In this document: one piece after another, positions 42,960 through 55,361 of the stretch
How positions within the stretch are numbered: the first letter of the stretch is position 1
Layout of the letters: every line of letters begins with the position of its first letter
From: Schistocerca nitens
Taxonomy: Eukaryota > Arthropoda > Insecta > Orthoptera > Acrididae
Reading direction: 5' to 3'
DNA: 64,000 nt
Assembly: GCF_023898315.1 (NCBI RefSeq)
Contig: NC_064622.1
Coordinates: 350,529,234 to 350,593,233, forward strand
Translations under genes and position numbers: made by a program
The notes under the pieces: model-generated
Database searches by the model: none
Told to the model about the DNA's origin: nothing
The model's input: only the letters and a program-made list of their open reading frames with translations

Positions 42960-43300
42960 GCTAATGGCGTTGCTACAATGGTAACACGGGTTCCCATCAG
43001 ATCACGGAAGTTAAGTGCTGTAGGGGTTGTCTAGTACTTGGATGAGTCACTGTCTGGTCTGCCAAGCGCTGTTGTCATGCGGGGTGCACTCAGCCCTTGT
43101 GAGGCCAATTGAGGAGCTACTTGACTGAGAAGTAGTGGCTCCGGTCATGAAAACTGACAACGGTGGGGAGAGTGGTTCGCTGATCACATGCCCCTCCACT
43201 ATCCACATCCAGTGATGCCTGTAGGCTGAGGGTGACATGGCAGTCGGTCATTACCGTTAGGGTCTTCCGAGACCTGTTTGGGTGGAGTTTACTTAGTTAG
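42960..43300 (+). mobile_element. 5S rRNA-derived SINE (SINE3 type)
   Basis: The first ~117 nt (42960-43076) follow the length and sequence of 5S rRNA: GGTTCCCATCAGATCACGGA, AGTTAAGTGCTGTAGGGGTT, TAGTACTTGGATGAGTCACT and GTCTGCCAAGCGCTGTTG correspond to the 5S core including the internal control region. It is followed by a ~220-nt non-5S body (..GGCTGAGGGTGACATGGCAG, TCTTCCGAGACCTGTTTGGG) ending in TTACTTAGTTAG. The 5S part is diverged at several positions, so it is not a working rRNA gene. Class name follows known 5S-derived SINEs. Confidence 0.85.
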
Positions 43301-43859
43301 TGCCATTCCAGTGGCACTACAGTGATGTTGCCGTGAGTTGAAATCTGGACTAACGCTGAAGAGCAGGGGTGGACAGGTGGCACAGTATTGGCTGCCTGGG
43401 CTGTGCTGGCGGCAGTAGAGTTGTGACAATGGTACTGATTGACACAGACTGGGCATTACTTATTGTTCAGCTGGTTGAACGATGATTAACAGTTTCAACT
43501 GTGGTTAAATATTGTTTCCCTCTCCTGATTCCACTGTAACATCGATGTTTCTGGGTTGTGTTGAAACGTCTCAAGTGTGTCAGTGCCTGGAAGGTCCGGT
43601 GAAACTGGTAGTAGGTCACACTGCCAAGCTGCGTCAGTTACATGACACACAGCTGGTGGCCTGGTCCCGGTGCTTGTGGTCTGGCGACAGAGGTGCTGTT
43701 CACACAGTTCAGTGATCAGCATCTGCTGGCTGCAGTGTCCTTGTTGCCCTGGCTTCTGCTTCAAGTTCCCATATGGTTTTGTCCGTTACAGCTTCAAAGC
43801 ACATAATATGATATAGGATCCTATACCTCCAGAGATGTCAAAATTACTTAATAAGATAG
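43301..43859 (+). other. Spacer, GC-richer, unrecognised
   Basis: An 89-codon minus frame (43764-43495) shows no family similarity. Possibly part of an unrecognised repeat. Confidence 0.35.
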
Positions 43860-43929
43860 ATAAAAAATCTACTCACCAAGCAGCAGCAGAAAGACGATTG
43901 TAATTGGCAAGCTTTCGGAGCCAAGGATT

Positions 43930-44145
43930 GGAACATGGGAATTACCTGCCTGTTACATAAAAAGGCGACAAGTCAGAATGTAGTAATTATCATGGAATCA
44001 TTCTCTTGGATGTAATATATAAGATATCTAGTAAAATTTTAGCCTCCAAACTTGAAGGGATGATAGAAGGGATATTGGGGGACTATCAGTCTGGATTTAG
44101 GAGGAACAGATCCACGATGGATCAGATATTTTTATTTTTTATCCA
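43930..44145 (+). pseudogene. LINE RT fragment, plus strand
   Basis: Reads ..YRGIILLDV-type motif then DVIYKISSKILASKLEGMIE and GDYQSGFRRNRSTMDQIF, i.e. RT motifs 1-2 of an RTE/Jockey-like protein. It ends abruptly at about 44145. Confidence 0.85.
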
Positions 44146-44289
44146 GCCTTCTGATTCATATGTTACTGTGGGTCTTAGTATGGTGGTGTATATTTTGATT
44201 TTAGGAAAGTCATCCAGAACTGCGGGTCAGGGGAGACTTACCACACAGCATGAGAAAGGAGGACTCAGTATGTCCCACTTGGTTTTGTT

Positions 44290-45400
44290 TATTTTTAAAT
44301 TTACTTCTCTTGCTGCTTCCTCTAATATATCGTAGTTCCCCTTATTGCCCTTATATTCCTTGCCATTAAGGCTACGTCATCCACATATGCTGCCACTTGA
44401 ACTTGCCGATTAAGTATTGTTCCTCCTGGGTTTATCGGCATTTACTGCATCACCTTTCCTAAAACTAAAATAAATAACATTGTAGAGATCACATCTCCCT
44501 GTCGTAGCCCCCTCTGTACTTGGAATTCACCAGACAGTTCTTGCTCTATTTTTACTTTACGCACTGTTGCTTTCATTGTTATTTCCATTAAACTGACCAG
44601 TTTTAGTGGGATTCTAAATTCTTTCATGATCTGTATAATTTTCTTCCTATGTAGGCTCCTTTATCCATATTTCCTTTATCAATTCATGGACTGCCTCCTC
44701 CATTTTCTTTCCCCCATATTTTAATAATTCGCCCTCTATGCCATCTTCTCCTGCTGCTTTATTATTTTTTAGGCTCTTGATAGCATTCTTCACTTCCTCT
44801 AGCTCTGGTACTACTTCCTCTTCCCGATCCTCTACATCTAACTCTGATTCCAACTCTGAGTTTTGTTCCCTTTCATTCTCAGTTACAGTTCCTTCTTCTT
44901 TATCCCCTCTTTCCCGTCAAGCAGTTCAGTAAAATATTTTGCCACCTTTCTAGGACTTTGCTTTTATCTCCAATTAGGTTTTCGTCCTTATCCTTATAAA
45001 AAAACTGCTCAAAGTTGGAAACCTTTCTTCAAATCTCTTGTTCTTTCATAGAACCTTCTGATCTCGTTATTGTCTCCCATTTCGTCCAGCTACTCTATCC
45101 TTCTCCTTTCATGCCGCCTTTTCTTTACCCTAGAAACCTTATCCGCTGTTTTCCTCTTTCCTCTGTATTCTTCTGCCGCTAACCTCGTGTTCCTTTGCAA
45201 CATTCTCTGTCTCGGTTCATTTCTCTCATGTATTACTGTTAAGCATTCCTGAAGCACCACTTAACCACCCTTTTGCATTGTTCTCTCCCCAGTATCTCTT
45301 CTGCAGCTACGCTAATAGGAGTTTTCAAAGACTCCCATTTAGTTTCCACATTATCTTCATTCCCTGTGTTTCTACCTGCTTCCAACATTTCTTCTAGTTT
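44290..45400 (-). pseudogene. LINE linker and RT fragment, minus strand
   Basis: Minus strand 44853-44647: ..ELEEVKNAIKSLKNNKAAGE and DGIEGELLKYGGKKMEEA (RT N-terminus). Then 44627-44442: MKEFRIPLKLVSLMEITMKA, RGLRQGDVISTMLFILVLGK (motif B). Then about 44400-44370: VAAYVDDVALMARN, with the catalytic YVDD box intact. Upstream (45400-44860) is the linker with stops. Same LINE family as the plus-strand piece at 43930-44145, with RT motifs 1-2 here missing and present there, as if the internal piece had been inverted. Confidence 0.85.
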
Positions 45401-45545
45401 CTTCCTATATTCTTCACTCCTCTTCCTTCCCCTTCAACTCTTCTGCCTGAAGGAGGAGGAACCACTGGCTCCGAAAGCTTGCCAGTTACAACTGTATTTT
45501 ATGTGTGTGTTCTGCCGCCGCTTGGTGAGTAGATTTTTTTAATCA

Positions 45546-46079
45546 ATCCTATTAAATAATTTTGTCAATAACTGATTTTTTTCATGAGATCTCAAATTAG
45601 ACATGAACTTTAGCTTCCTCAAACAACAGTGTGGCGTTTTCTGAAACGATGCCTCCATATGAAACCTTACTAGTTGCCAGTCAACTCACTTCAGCATTGC
45701 AATAAATTTTGTCCCTCTTTTTAGTCTCTTACCTTGGCAGACAGTGTTGCCTTGCATTGCATTCTGCATCCATAACATTGAGAACAGGTCCAGTTCAGAC
45801 TGGATATGAGTATCGGGGTATGGTGAACTTGAGGTGCAAGAGGTAGCGTCCTCTGGACGTATTAATAATCCTCCATAAACACTATGAAAAGTAACAGAAC
45901 ATTGATCGTATCACAGATTTTCTTTTAGTTTTTGTTATAATGGATAGGTAAGCTGACACAGTACTTGTGAGCAATTGAATTAGAGATACCTACCTATTAG
46001 TGTGTAACATCCATTTTTTTTTTCTAGAATAGTGATGACATGTCATGTGTCAGACTTCATGGGACTCTGAAAATATTGG
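45546..46079 (+). other. Intron 5 spacer, unrecognised
   Basis: No feature recognised. Confidence 0.4.
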
Positions 46080-46330
46080 AGAGCTATCCTGTTCAATCAT
46101 TGTTAAATCACTGCTAACAACTTCTCGAGATCCATCACGACTGGGTCCAAGATGTGCCCACCTTGCTTGGTGTCATTCCGCGTGTCCTTAATAGGATTAA
46201 GGAAGATGTACCCACCTTGCTTGGTGTCATTCCACGTGTCCTTAATAGGATTGAGGTCAGATGAGATGAAGCACCACAGAAGCACCCTCATGTTGATGAA
46301 ATGTTCCTCAAATCATCCCAGTACAAACTA
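46080..46330 (-). pseudogene. Mariner transposase relic with a 54-bp tandem duplication
   Basis: The minus strand reads SSDLNPIKDTWNDTKQGG, resembling the third catalytic-acid region of Tc1/mariner transposases (SPDLNPIE..W), then repeats LNPIKDTRNDTKQGG from a direct 54-bp duplication (unit starts at 46151 and 46205). The glutamate/aspartate after NPI is Lys here. No terminal repeats found. Confidence 0.55.
46151..46258. repeat. 54-bp direct tandem duplication
   Basis: GATGTGCCCACCTTGCTTGG.. at 46151 and GATGTACCCACCTTGCTTGG.. at 46205; units differ at few positions (CGCGTGTCC / CACGTGTCC). Confidence 0.92.
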
Positions 46331-49300
46331 GAAACAGTTGAGTGGTGTCTTGTTGAGCTGTAGTTGCAGGCTGTTGGCAGGTTGCTGTTAGTGAGGAAAA
46401 AAGAAAGTATCATTTGCCAGGAAAAGATGATGGCTGACATATTGGGCTCCGTTTTTCTTCCCATGCTGTTTTAATGTTTTGAACTTTCACTGGCAGTATT
46501 CCTGTCCCATACTAATCTCTGTTATGCTCCAGTGTACCACTTAATGAGGTGGTGGTTTGGATGGTGCTGCTGCTGACTAGTTGTTGTTGTCCAACATTGA
46601 ATTATAGAATGATTTACTGCCCTGTGGCCTTTCTATGCACTGTTACGGTTTCCAATACCCATCAGTGATCCCTGTTGTCAACCTATTGTTACCTGCAGCA
46701 ATTAAAACGGCAACAACAGTTACCTCTGAATCGAATTACAGTACACCTTTGATTTTGTGCCACGTGTAACCTCAGAGATAGTGTCCCGTATGTTGGCCAC
46801 CCACAGTCTGCCTACAACTAGATGCAGTATTATTGTGTACCTTGTCCATCCTTAACTTAATTGATGTGTTGATTGCAAGTACAAAGTCTGATGATACTGC
46901 ATTCACATGACACACCCAGCTATGCTCTTTCCAACACAGCAGCTATCACTAATTCAGTGGCAAATGATAGCACACATATGAAGTTCTACAACACATCGAT
47001 GAAACACTTAAATTCACATATCAACTAAAAAACTATGTTACTGATGGGAACAAAATATACCTCCCTGCCGACTAAGTAGATACAAAATGCAAAACGCTTG
47101 ATGATTGCAACATTGTGACAGAGCTTCACAACACCATGAATTTCAGTAAGGGTGTCATCTTCTGTAAAGATCTGATGAGGAATACCTCATGGAAATGAAG
47201 CATGAATGGGACGAGAAAGTTGCAACAGATGCACAAAAATATACTGAAGAGATTAACAGGCAAGTGAAAGAAGATAATTGTGTTTGTACTTTGAAGTCAC
47301 AAGGGTTGCTATAACATTCAAAGGCTTGTTTCCTCAAATGTGAAATACAGCCCTGTGTGTGGAAATGCAAGAATTATCGACAAGTTTTCATGGCTTGTTG
47401 TGGGCAAATGAACTTTAACACAGTGTATGTTGCCACTATTCTGTGTAAGCAATTGTAGCATTGCGATTTTACTCTGTATTTGAGGAGAAAACTATTGTTA
47501 ACAAAGTCATGAAGCAGATTGCTTTTGCTGAAACTTACTGGCTACTGAGTACCAGTACTCACATCATCATTGTCCAAGAATTTAGTCAATACTAAAACCT
47601 TAATGCAAACTGCAACAATGGAAGCTGTAACAAACAGATGTATGAATGGACCTCAAAAATTATCAGCCTGATACTTAAAATGAGAATTTATGTTCCCAAA
47701 AACCTTTTATTTTTCAACACTATGCTCCTTTAACACTAACATGCTTGACCCAACAGCTTGTTGTAGTGTTACTGTGGAAGTGCTACAAAATCCTCATCTA
47801 CAGCTGCAATCATTTCTTGGGTGAACAAAAAATGTTGACGAGGAAAGACAGCGTACAGTTTTGGGAAGAGATGTAAGTCTGTGGAATATGGTGCGTGTTC
47901 CAACACTTACAAGCACAGATACCTCAATTTTCCTATTAGAAAGACACTTTGAGGACAGGTGCAGTGCGTTAATTACAGATGATTTTTTCTTCTTTTGCAA
48001 ATCAGGTATGTTTCTTTAAATTTTTCATCTAGGTTCATTAGAATAGTAGTCCCCAGTTAGCGTTTTCATTTTTTGAAGAACGAAATTCCTTTTTTGTCAA
48101 CTCTCAGGACATTATCTTTCCTGTTGATCATATAGTCTTCACCCTCTGTCTTGTTTTAATTATAGTCTATTGTAACATGCCCATGCAGAAAATCACTCTT
48201 TTTTACATAAAAACGCCAAACACTGTTCAGAAATGGTATGAATTCATTTCTGATCTGCCTTGAGCAGGTGTGGCACTCATCTTGCATACAGCTTTCTCAT
48301 TGGCAATTCTTCATGCAAAATGTAGCTGACTCATTCTTTTGAAAGCCAGACAATCTTGGCAGTTTCACACATCTTCATATGCTGAGCTTTCTCTTGGGAC
48401 TGCACTTTTCAGACATCCTTCAAGGCAATCATGTTGGACATTTTCAGGGCCTCGTATAAATTCAGCTATCCATTTTTTCATGGTGGGAACTGAAGAAGAG
48501 TCACTATAAACATTTATAAACTTTTAATGAATTTTAATTGACTTCAAATTTTCCTTAACAAAATGCCTCATCACTACAGAATTCCATTTTCAAGAATTCC
48601 TGCATCATGGCTTGTTCATATAGCTGCCTCCAGTCAATTACTGCGCAGAATGACTTTCAGTTTCAAACAAAGCCTGAAGTTTTATACCTGTTGCGAAAGA
48701 AAATCATGCACAAAGTGTAGCAATATATGTATGAGCCCAAGAACTTATCAGACCATCCTCATAAGCAAGATATGCTTGCTGTAAAGTAAGTTGATTGTCG
48801 CTTTCAGGATGTCAGAAGCTGCAAAAGATAACTGTTCACCATCTTGTTGCAACAGTTGACTGAAAACTTGTGTAGTATGTCTCAAAATAGTAAGCCTTTA
48901 TCTTGAACACTGATAAAGGAACATGTACAGAAATAAAACAAATTTTGGAAAAATTGGATCAAAACTGTCAGACTATACTGAGCTTTTGCTGCCTGATGAA
49001 TAAGGAAAGAACCTTCTAGCAGAGTCTCTGGATTTGGAGGTCAGCCTGAGGGAACAAACAAACCGTTGCCCTAAACTGCAACTGTCACAACTTCCATTGC
49101 TTGGCAGAAGGTGAATGACAAGGAAAAACCTCATCACAAAAATGGCTGCTTGAAGAAAGTGGAGCAATAATGGGTTCATGAAACTTTTGGAGGAATTAAC
49201 TCTAAGTACCCTTGTGCCCGTGTGTTCAGGAGATGCATTGTAAAGACTGCTCATGGGAACCGTATGCCAAACAGTGACGACAGTGTAAAAGGGTGGTGGC

Positions 49301-52002
49301 TGTCTTTATTAATAATACATACTGCTGCTCATCTCTCTTCATCACTAGTGTATTAGCAGTGCTGTAATAGTGAGTATGCCAAATATGATCACTATATGTT
49401 CCATCTCGGTGTCACTACATGATGTGTTAAAGGAAGAGACAGTTTGACTATCTAACACAACTGTGCAACTAGTGTCTCTTCTGTTGGGACTTCAGTCCAG
49501 ATAATGTGCTACAGGGTTTTATAACCACCCACCCAGGAGACAAGGTGTAGAGACTTCTTGTTATCTGAAGAGTCTTCTTTCTTGAAGGCAGCGGAGTGTG
49601 CACATCACCACTGCTATTGGGTGTTCTTCACCACTGATCTATCTTTATGGTTTCCAGCCTTTACACAAATTGTTCAGGAGAAGCTGTTAATAATCTGCTC
49701 TATGCTGCTTGATTTAGATACTCCTTTCAGACAAATTGGCACTAAATATTTCATAATTATCAAGGAGAACAAGAAAAGATCATGAAAACTATTCTTGAAT
49801 AGTATAAACTATCCTACAAAGCAAAAACAAGTTAGAATGCCATCAAAAGGATTCCAAGGAAATAGGCAAAATGTCATAGTAATGCTATGTTAAGAAATAA
49901 GTCCATTGACCAGCAAAAGAGACATAGTCGAGAGTATGCTTGCACATTGTACTGAAATCACTGCCACAACCAGCCGGCATCTGCCTTTCCATGGCTATTG
50001 AGTGACTGACTATTGCTGACAGTGTAATTTATACTTCAGTTCCATCAATAACAAAGGTAACAATTGCTCCTTCCTCATGCAAGAACTGGATTTGATTTTG
50101 CCTGTTTCAGCATGTTGTGGCACATCATCTGGAATATCAAGACAATCTTCTTTGACTTTCTTGAGTTAGTATGAAAATATGAATAGAAGTGACCTCCTTT
50201 TGAATGGTTATCCACCATATAGTCTGGGCTTTAAAATCCAGACACCTTTTTAATTACTGAATGTAGCCATTTTGCTTGTGGCTGTCGAATATTTATTGCA
50301 AACACAGTTTTGACGTTTTGTCATTTTCGAGCACATGAAAGCAAAAATTGTCACTAAATGAAATACGCTGGCACTAACAGTAAAGTAAAAGACTAGAAAA
50401 CTAAAAACAGTAGTTGTAGTGATGTGGAATGTTAAAACTCACTCTAAAATTGAAGAAAGTCTTGAATAGAAATTGTCCACACCAAAAATATCCTGAATAC
50501 AAATATGTGGTTTGTGAAAATGGGCAAAGATCAAGCCCAGTCAGCCAGTAAATAAACAGTAGCTTTGGTGTTAAACATTTAAAAAGTGTTTCCCTCAGTA
50601 TTTAAGAGCTACAAGATGTGACGTACTGAAAGCGCATGTATCACTCCAAAATGTTAGTCCTGACATGCTGGAATCGAGTTTCAAGCAGTCTGAATCCAAA
50701 TACATTTTGTGGTACAAGTATACCCACAGCACACACTATGTCAGCATGAGCCATGTAGTGAATACGAAAACAGCCTTCCAATTTCATAAAAATAAAAACT
50801 TCATCAGCAATTTACACAGAAACAAAAGTGATAACATTTGTCCATTTTAAATACCCATCTGATAAGCCCAGTGAGCTACAATACTATTACTGTGCTGTCA
50901 TAGGGCTCACATGTGTGTTAAAATGTCAGGGTGCTTATAAAACCATGTACATTCACATTCAGACTGCTGGGAACTATGTTCCAGCATGTAATGACATAAC
51001 ATTGTAGAGTGGGCTTTAAAATCCCCTGTAAACACTACTTACATTCCCAGTTTTAGTTTCAGTTACCTCATTTTATTATTCGAGCTTCTTTATTTGCTGA
51101 TAATGTTTGCTTTCAGTATGCTTGAAAATAACAGATGTTGAAGTTGCAATCACAATAAATATTTTTTTGACAGCCATAATCAAAATGCCTACATACAATA
51201 ATTACATTAAGGCTTTACACCTAGTCATCATCAAAATTTTAAACTCTTGAGATGATGATAGCGGAGTTTCAGGTGTGATGTCTTTGCTCTCCTGGAGGTG
51301 GGCAGCTATATGTCAAGTCTGCATTGTGTTCTTCCTCTTCTTCCAATATGCAGAAGACCAACAACACCACTCTGAGACAATGTGACAGCTTCATGGAGCT
51401 TCCACAGACATGTCTTATTAGTTGATTCATACAAGAAAACAATATTCCCCAATAAGGTGTTTTAAGCTGAAAATGCTTTTAATAACTACAGATAGTATTA
51501 CACTAAGAGTAAAGGGTCCTGCATGGTGTTCTTTATTCTGAGATGGTTTGTCAGTTTGTAGTTCATTATTAAACCTTGTAGCAAACACAGTGTTTTAGGA
51601 GGTTAGAGGAATTGTCCTCGAAAATTATATTTACATTTTACATGAAAATTTGGTATAGTTCCTTGGCCTCATTTTCAATCAGCTAATGGACCAGTCTATA
51701 TACAGAGGCTCATGAACTCCTATTGTAGCAGTGCCTGGTCATTGTGTCAACAATCTACGAAAGTACTAAAATTTTCCTGCTCTGCCCTTGTGGTACAGGC
51801 CCTACCTCACACTGTTTCACCCTCTGCTTTCATATCATGTGAAATGATTTAATTATTTTTCTGTTTTACTATTTCTCTTGCCTTCTTTGATGTAATGAAC
51901 CTGTGTGTTTTAAATCTGAAAGCTGTTGCCATCTGATTATTTAAAAAACATAACTACTTTTTTCTACTTTATTATGTGTTAAATTTCTTATTCTTTATTA
52001 TA
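46331..52002 (+). other. Long stretch without confident annotation
   Basis: About 5.7 kb with no TTF2 exon, SINE box, LTR or LINE motif recognised. Between about 47080 and 50870 the + strand shows short protein-like runs interrupted by stops (for example 50665-50847, ..HKNKNFISNLHRNKSDNI). This could be an old autonomous transposon whose family I cannot identify. I saw no terminal inverted repeats. Confidence 0.3.
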
Positions 52003-52668
52003 AGAGGTGATCAAACAATTTCCATTTTAGGGCATTGCTGCAACATGTATGCAGTGTAGTGTGACTCTGATGCTGGTATATAATCACTGAGATGGAAAGG
52101 GATTAGTGTGACATTTGTATCTTTCCAACATGAGTACAGTAAATGCAGAAATGTGAACTATGGTGACGTTATTACCAAATGCTTCCAAACAAGACGAGCA
52201 TGCCGTTATTCTTTACTTGGTTGCCGAAGGACAAACATTTGTTGACAGCCATTGAAGAATTAAGAATATGTATGACACATCGTGTCTGTTTACAACCAAT
52301 GACAAGCAATGCTGCTGTTTTGTGATGACACACATTTTCATACCACAAATGTAGCATTGCAGAAGTTTTGCCAAATGGATGGTGACGTTCGAGCACGTGC
52401 TCTATAGTTCTGATCTCTCCCCGTGTGATTATCATGCCTTTTGTCCCTAAAAAAGGCTTTGGAGAGTTGAAAATACCTGTCAGACAAGGATGTGCAGCAG
52501 GCAGTTATGGACTTCTTCAAGCAGCAGGACACGGCATTTTACCAAACGGTTATCTTCAACCTAGTGCATTGTTGGGATGATTGCCTCAACTCTCACAGTA
52601 ATTTTGCCTGGTTGGCACACTGATTCTCGACTGTACAATCTTCAAACAGAAACTTTTGATCGCCCTTC
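52003..52668 (+). mobile_element. Internally deleted mariner-like element
   Basis: Imperfect terminal inverted repeats: AGAGGTGATCAAACAATTTC (52004) against ..GAAACTTTTGATCGCCCTT (52647-52665). Inside, + frame 52470-52615 reads LSDKDVQQAVMDFFKQQDTA, FYQTVIFNLVHCWDDCLNSH, matching the C-terminus of SETMAR-like mariner transposases. At ~665 bp it is about half the usual 1.3 kb, with earlier parts (52140-52440) degenerate. Confidence 0.75.
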
Positions 52669-52922
52669 ATACTTCTAACACAGACAATAGATGAATAAAT
52701 GGTCAGATCACTTCAAGTATTTTCTGTTAATGTATGTTTTCATTTGGAAAGGAGTCAATAAAGAGAAAAAAAGCAATAATATCTCAACCTTTCTTATTAG
52801 TGAATTCTGCTAACGTACACACATAAGACTAAGAGAAAGGCAGTAATATTTACTAATTGTGTGTGTTTGCATGATAATTTTACTCTGTGTAAGTTTTGTG
52901 TCTGTTTAACCTTGTGTTTCAG
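52669..52922 (+). other. End of intron 5 with acceptor
   Basis: Acceptor context CCTTGTGTTTCAG, 52910-52922, with an upstream T-rich run. Confidence 0.6.
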
Positions 52923-53129
52923 CATCAGAATATGAAGTCAGTGGCAGACTTCTTACAGTTGATGCCTTAGAGCAACTGCATAAATCACTAGAAACTCGAC
53001 CGGCTGACAATATTTTTGATGACGACCCAAAAGGATTGAAAAGCAGTTACAGACTTATGGCTCACCAGAAGCATGCTCTTGCTTGGCTCCGCTGGAGAGA
53101 ACGTCAAAAGCCTCGTGGTGGTATCCTTG
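52923..53129 (+). CDS. TTF2: TTF2/lodestar-like gene, coding exon F (start of SNF2 domain)
   Basis: 207 nt, phase 1-1: G from exon E plus CA gives Ala, then SEYEVSGRLLTVDALEQLHK, SLETRPADNIFDDDPKGL and SYRLMAHQKHALAWLRWRE, ending PRGGIL plus one G. Acceptor TGTGTTTCAG, donor GTAAGG. The L-M-x-H-Q-x-x-A-L-x-W-L segment is the Q-motif-like start of SNF2 helicases; in TTF2 it leads into GGILADDMGLGKT, which is completed by exon G. The protein is expected to be an ATP-dependent remover of RNA polymerase II from DNA (TTF2/Lodestar function known from human and Drosophila), acting in the nucleus and on mitotic chromosomes. Confidence 0.96.
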
Positions 53130-55353
53130 GTAAGGCCTCTGGAAAGGTGAAACTGTCTAATGACTTACACTGTGTTTGTTATGGTTAATTAGTTTAGTGT
53201 TCATGTGAATTCTGTAATTGTTGAACAGTGAGAGGAGATATTAGACTCATCCTACTGTGGCAGGAGAAATTTACAAAGTAATATTAGAGAACTTTTGTCA
53301 TCTTTATGGAGTAGATGTCTCAAGTTCCCTTTATGCCAAAATGAACAACACCAAACTTTCAACAGTGAATGAAAATTCTCTCTGGTGTAAATGCTAGAAC
53401 CATATATGAAAATGGCATTCAGTTGTGGGAAATTCACATTCATTGTTGTTCGCTCGTGTTCTGATGGTAGTAAGTTTTTCAGCGAACTGTCAAAGCAAAC
53501 TTGTGTCCCCTCCACTTTTGTGCCAGGCAGTGCAGATAGTTTTCATCTGTTATCTTTTCCATTGTTCTTGTTGCTGACAAGGGTTCTGTGAGTGATCAAG
53601 TGATCCAAAGTGAGTGTAATGTTGCTGAAAGAAGAATATAGGTGTCATACTTCAGGGCTGGCCATGGCATCCCAAACCACACACAAGCTGGATGTGCTGG
53701 CCGAGGTACCTTTGCTCAGTCCTTCTCAGAAGTACCTGGTACACCACGACATTTCATGTATTATTGTAGGGTGGCATTTTTAAGTTAGTAAAACTCTCTT
53801 CACTTAGGCTGAATCGCGGTGTCAATGCTCTTTACTCTTTGTTCGCGGTATGGACATTCAGATATTTGCACAAAAATGGGCAGTCTACCGATATATCATC
53901 ACAACAAAGTAAAACTGAACGTGAATGATAGAAGAGTGGGTTAAGATCGACAGTATCTATTATGCAGTTGCATAATTGACAGGTACTGCAAATTTGCTAT
54001 GAAAAGACATAATACCTTACAGAAAAATGTAAAGATTTATTTGAAAATGAAAGAGCAAAAAATTACAATTATTGACAGACGAGATTCATTGTTCTGTTCA
54101 TCAAGAAGCACTTTGTGGTAAATTTGCAAGCATGGAACACATACAGAAATTGGTGGTACCAATAGTAAAATTTATGAACTTAAACACAATATTCCACAAT
54201 CAGTTGCAATAGTTTTTTTATCCAACTGAAAGAAGAATATGGAGACTTTATATATTACTGCACACAATGTCAGTTAAATTGAGGGGCATAGCTGGTACGA
54301 TTTTTCAATTTATAACTCATTGTTGTTGAATTTAGGAAGGAAAAAGGAATGCAGTAATGAAGATTAGAGCATGCAGAATTGATTGCAAACCTCCAATTTT
54401 AAGTGGATTTGAATGCACAGTGCCCCCATTAAGACACCTCAAGGTGAGAAGGAACTTATTTCTAATTTGATGGGGATGGATTTAAAAAGAAAATCACATT
54501 GTGGAAGGGACAAATTTGAAATTTCCCTAAGGTCAACTGCATTTGAGGAAACATGAGGTTTGAAGAATTCATTGTGGTATTGAAAGAATTGCAAGGATAA
54601 TTTTCTAAATGTTTTGAGGATAGTGCCGATCTTATATATCTCAAAATTATTTTTGACACATTTTGTTGCTTCCATTAAAAAGGCCACTTTGCATGTGCAG
54701 ATGTAACTGGTTGACCTACGAGTTAATTTCCGTTTTAATGACAGATCTGTGTACATTAAAACCATCCAGCATGTCTACATTGTTTTCGTCGAATAGTGTT
54801 TCCATATCTCCATTATGCAGCTGCAAGAGTGCTACAACATTTTGAACAACATGTCCTGTGCATGTGAAAGACCTTTTATCAATTATGAAACTAAATAAGT
54901 CAAGATTACATGGGAGCCTTTGTGCAAAAGTCTGTCAAACTGTCTGTTTCTGCCCATATGCTGATCTTTGTACCAGATAAAAATTAGATTATGTCTTCAG
55001 TGTGCCGAAAATATTTAAATAATCTAAAATTGCATTTTGTTTGTGGCCCGTGTTGTATGCAATGCTGTTGCATAGCCATTTAAGTGTGGCTTGTTGGCAG
55101 TTTCCCTTTCTACCCCCTCCTCACACTCTCACAGCATACTGCAGTGGTGGGGGGACTGTGCAACCAGATTGAGCACTATGGCATTCGTGACAGGGCACAA
55201 CTCACGAGCTGCATGTTTGATCGAACCTGTAATACATGCTTCTGGGATTGAAGAGATCCACAGATTCGAATAACCTAAGAAAATGTTTCACAACTGCGAT
55301 GAGCTCAGTGATGCAGTACATTCATCATTGAATGTGGGATAAATTCAGCTACC
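53130..55353 (+). other. Intron 6, first part, unrecognised
   Basis: A 108-codon minus frame (54765-54439, ..TKCVKNNFEIYKIGTIL..) overlaps another minus frame and has the look of a decayed transposon protein, but I cannot assign it. Nothing else seen. Confidence 0.35.
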
Positions 55354-55361
55354 ATCTAGAC

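Larger units (their letters stand above)
43860..45545. mobile_element. Large foldback with inverted ends enclosing opposed LINE fragments
   Basis: Left end AAAAAATCTACTCACCAAGC..GCAAGCTTTCGGAGCC (43863-43923) is the reverse complement of the right end GGCTCCGAAAGCTTGCC..CTTGGTGAGTAGATTTTTT (45467-45540). A middle fragment of the same family (GAAAGTCATCCAGAACTGCG.., 44206-44270) lies inside. Between are LINE pieces in opposite orientations (43930-44145 plus, 44290-45400 minus). No clear target duplication outside the ends. Confidence 0.75.

Noticed and set aside
42960..43076. Working 5S rRNA gene
   Set aside because: Several changes in conserved positions and a non-5S body follows without a T-run terminator directly after position ~119; better explained as a SINE head.
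49250..49330. piggyBac-like W-W motif (VKGWWLSLL)
   Set aside because: Only one short tract resembles the family, the catalytic Asp segments were not found, and no TTAA-flanked ends were seen.
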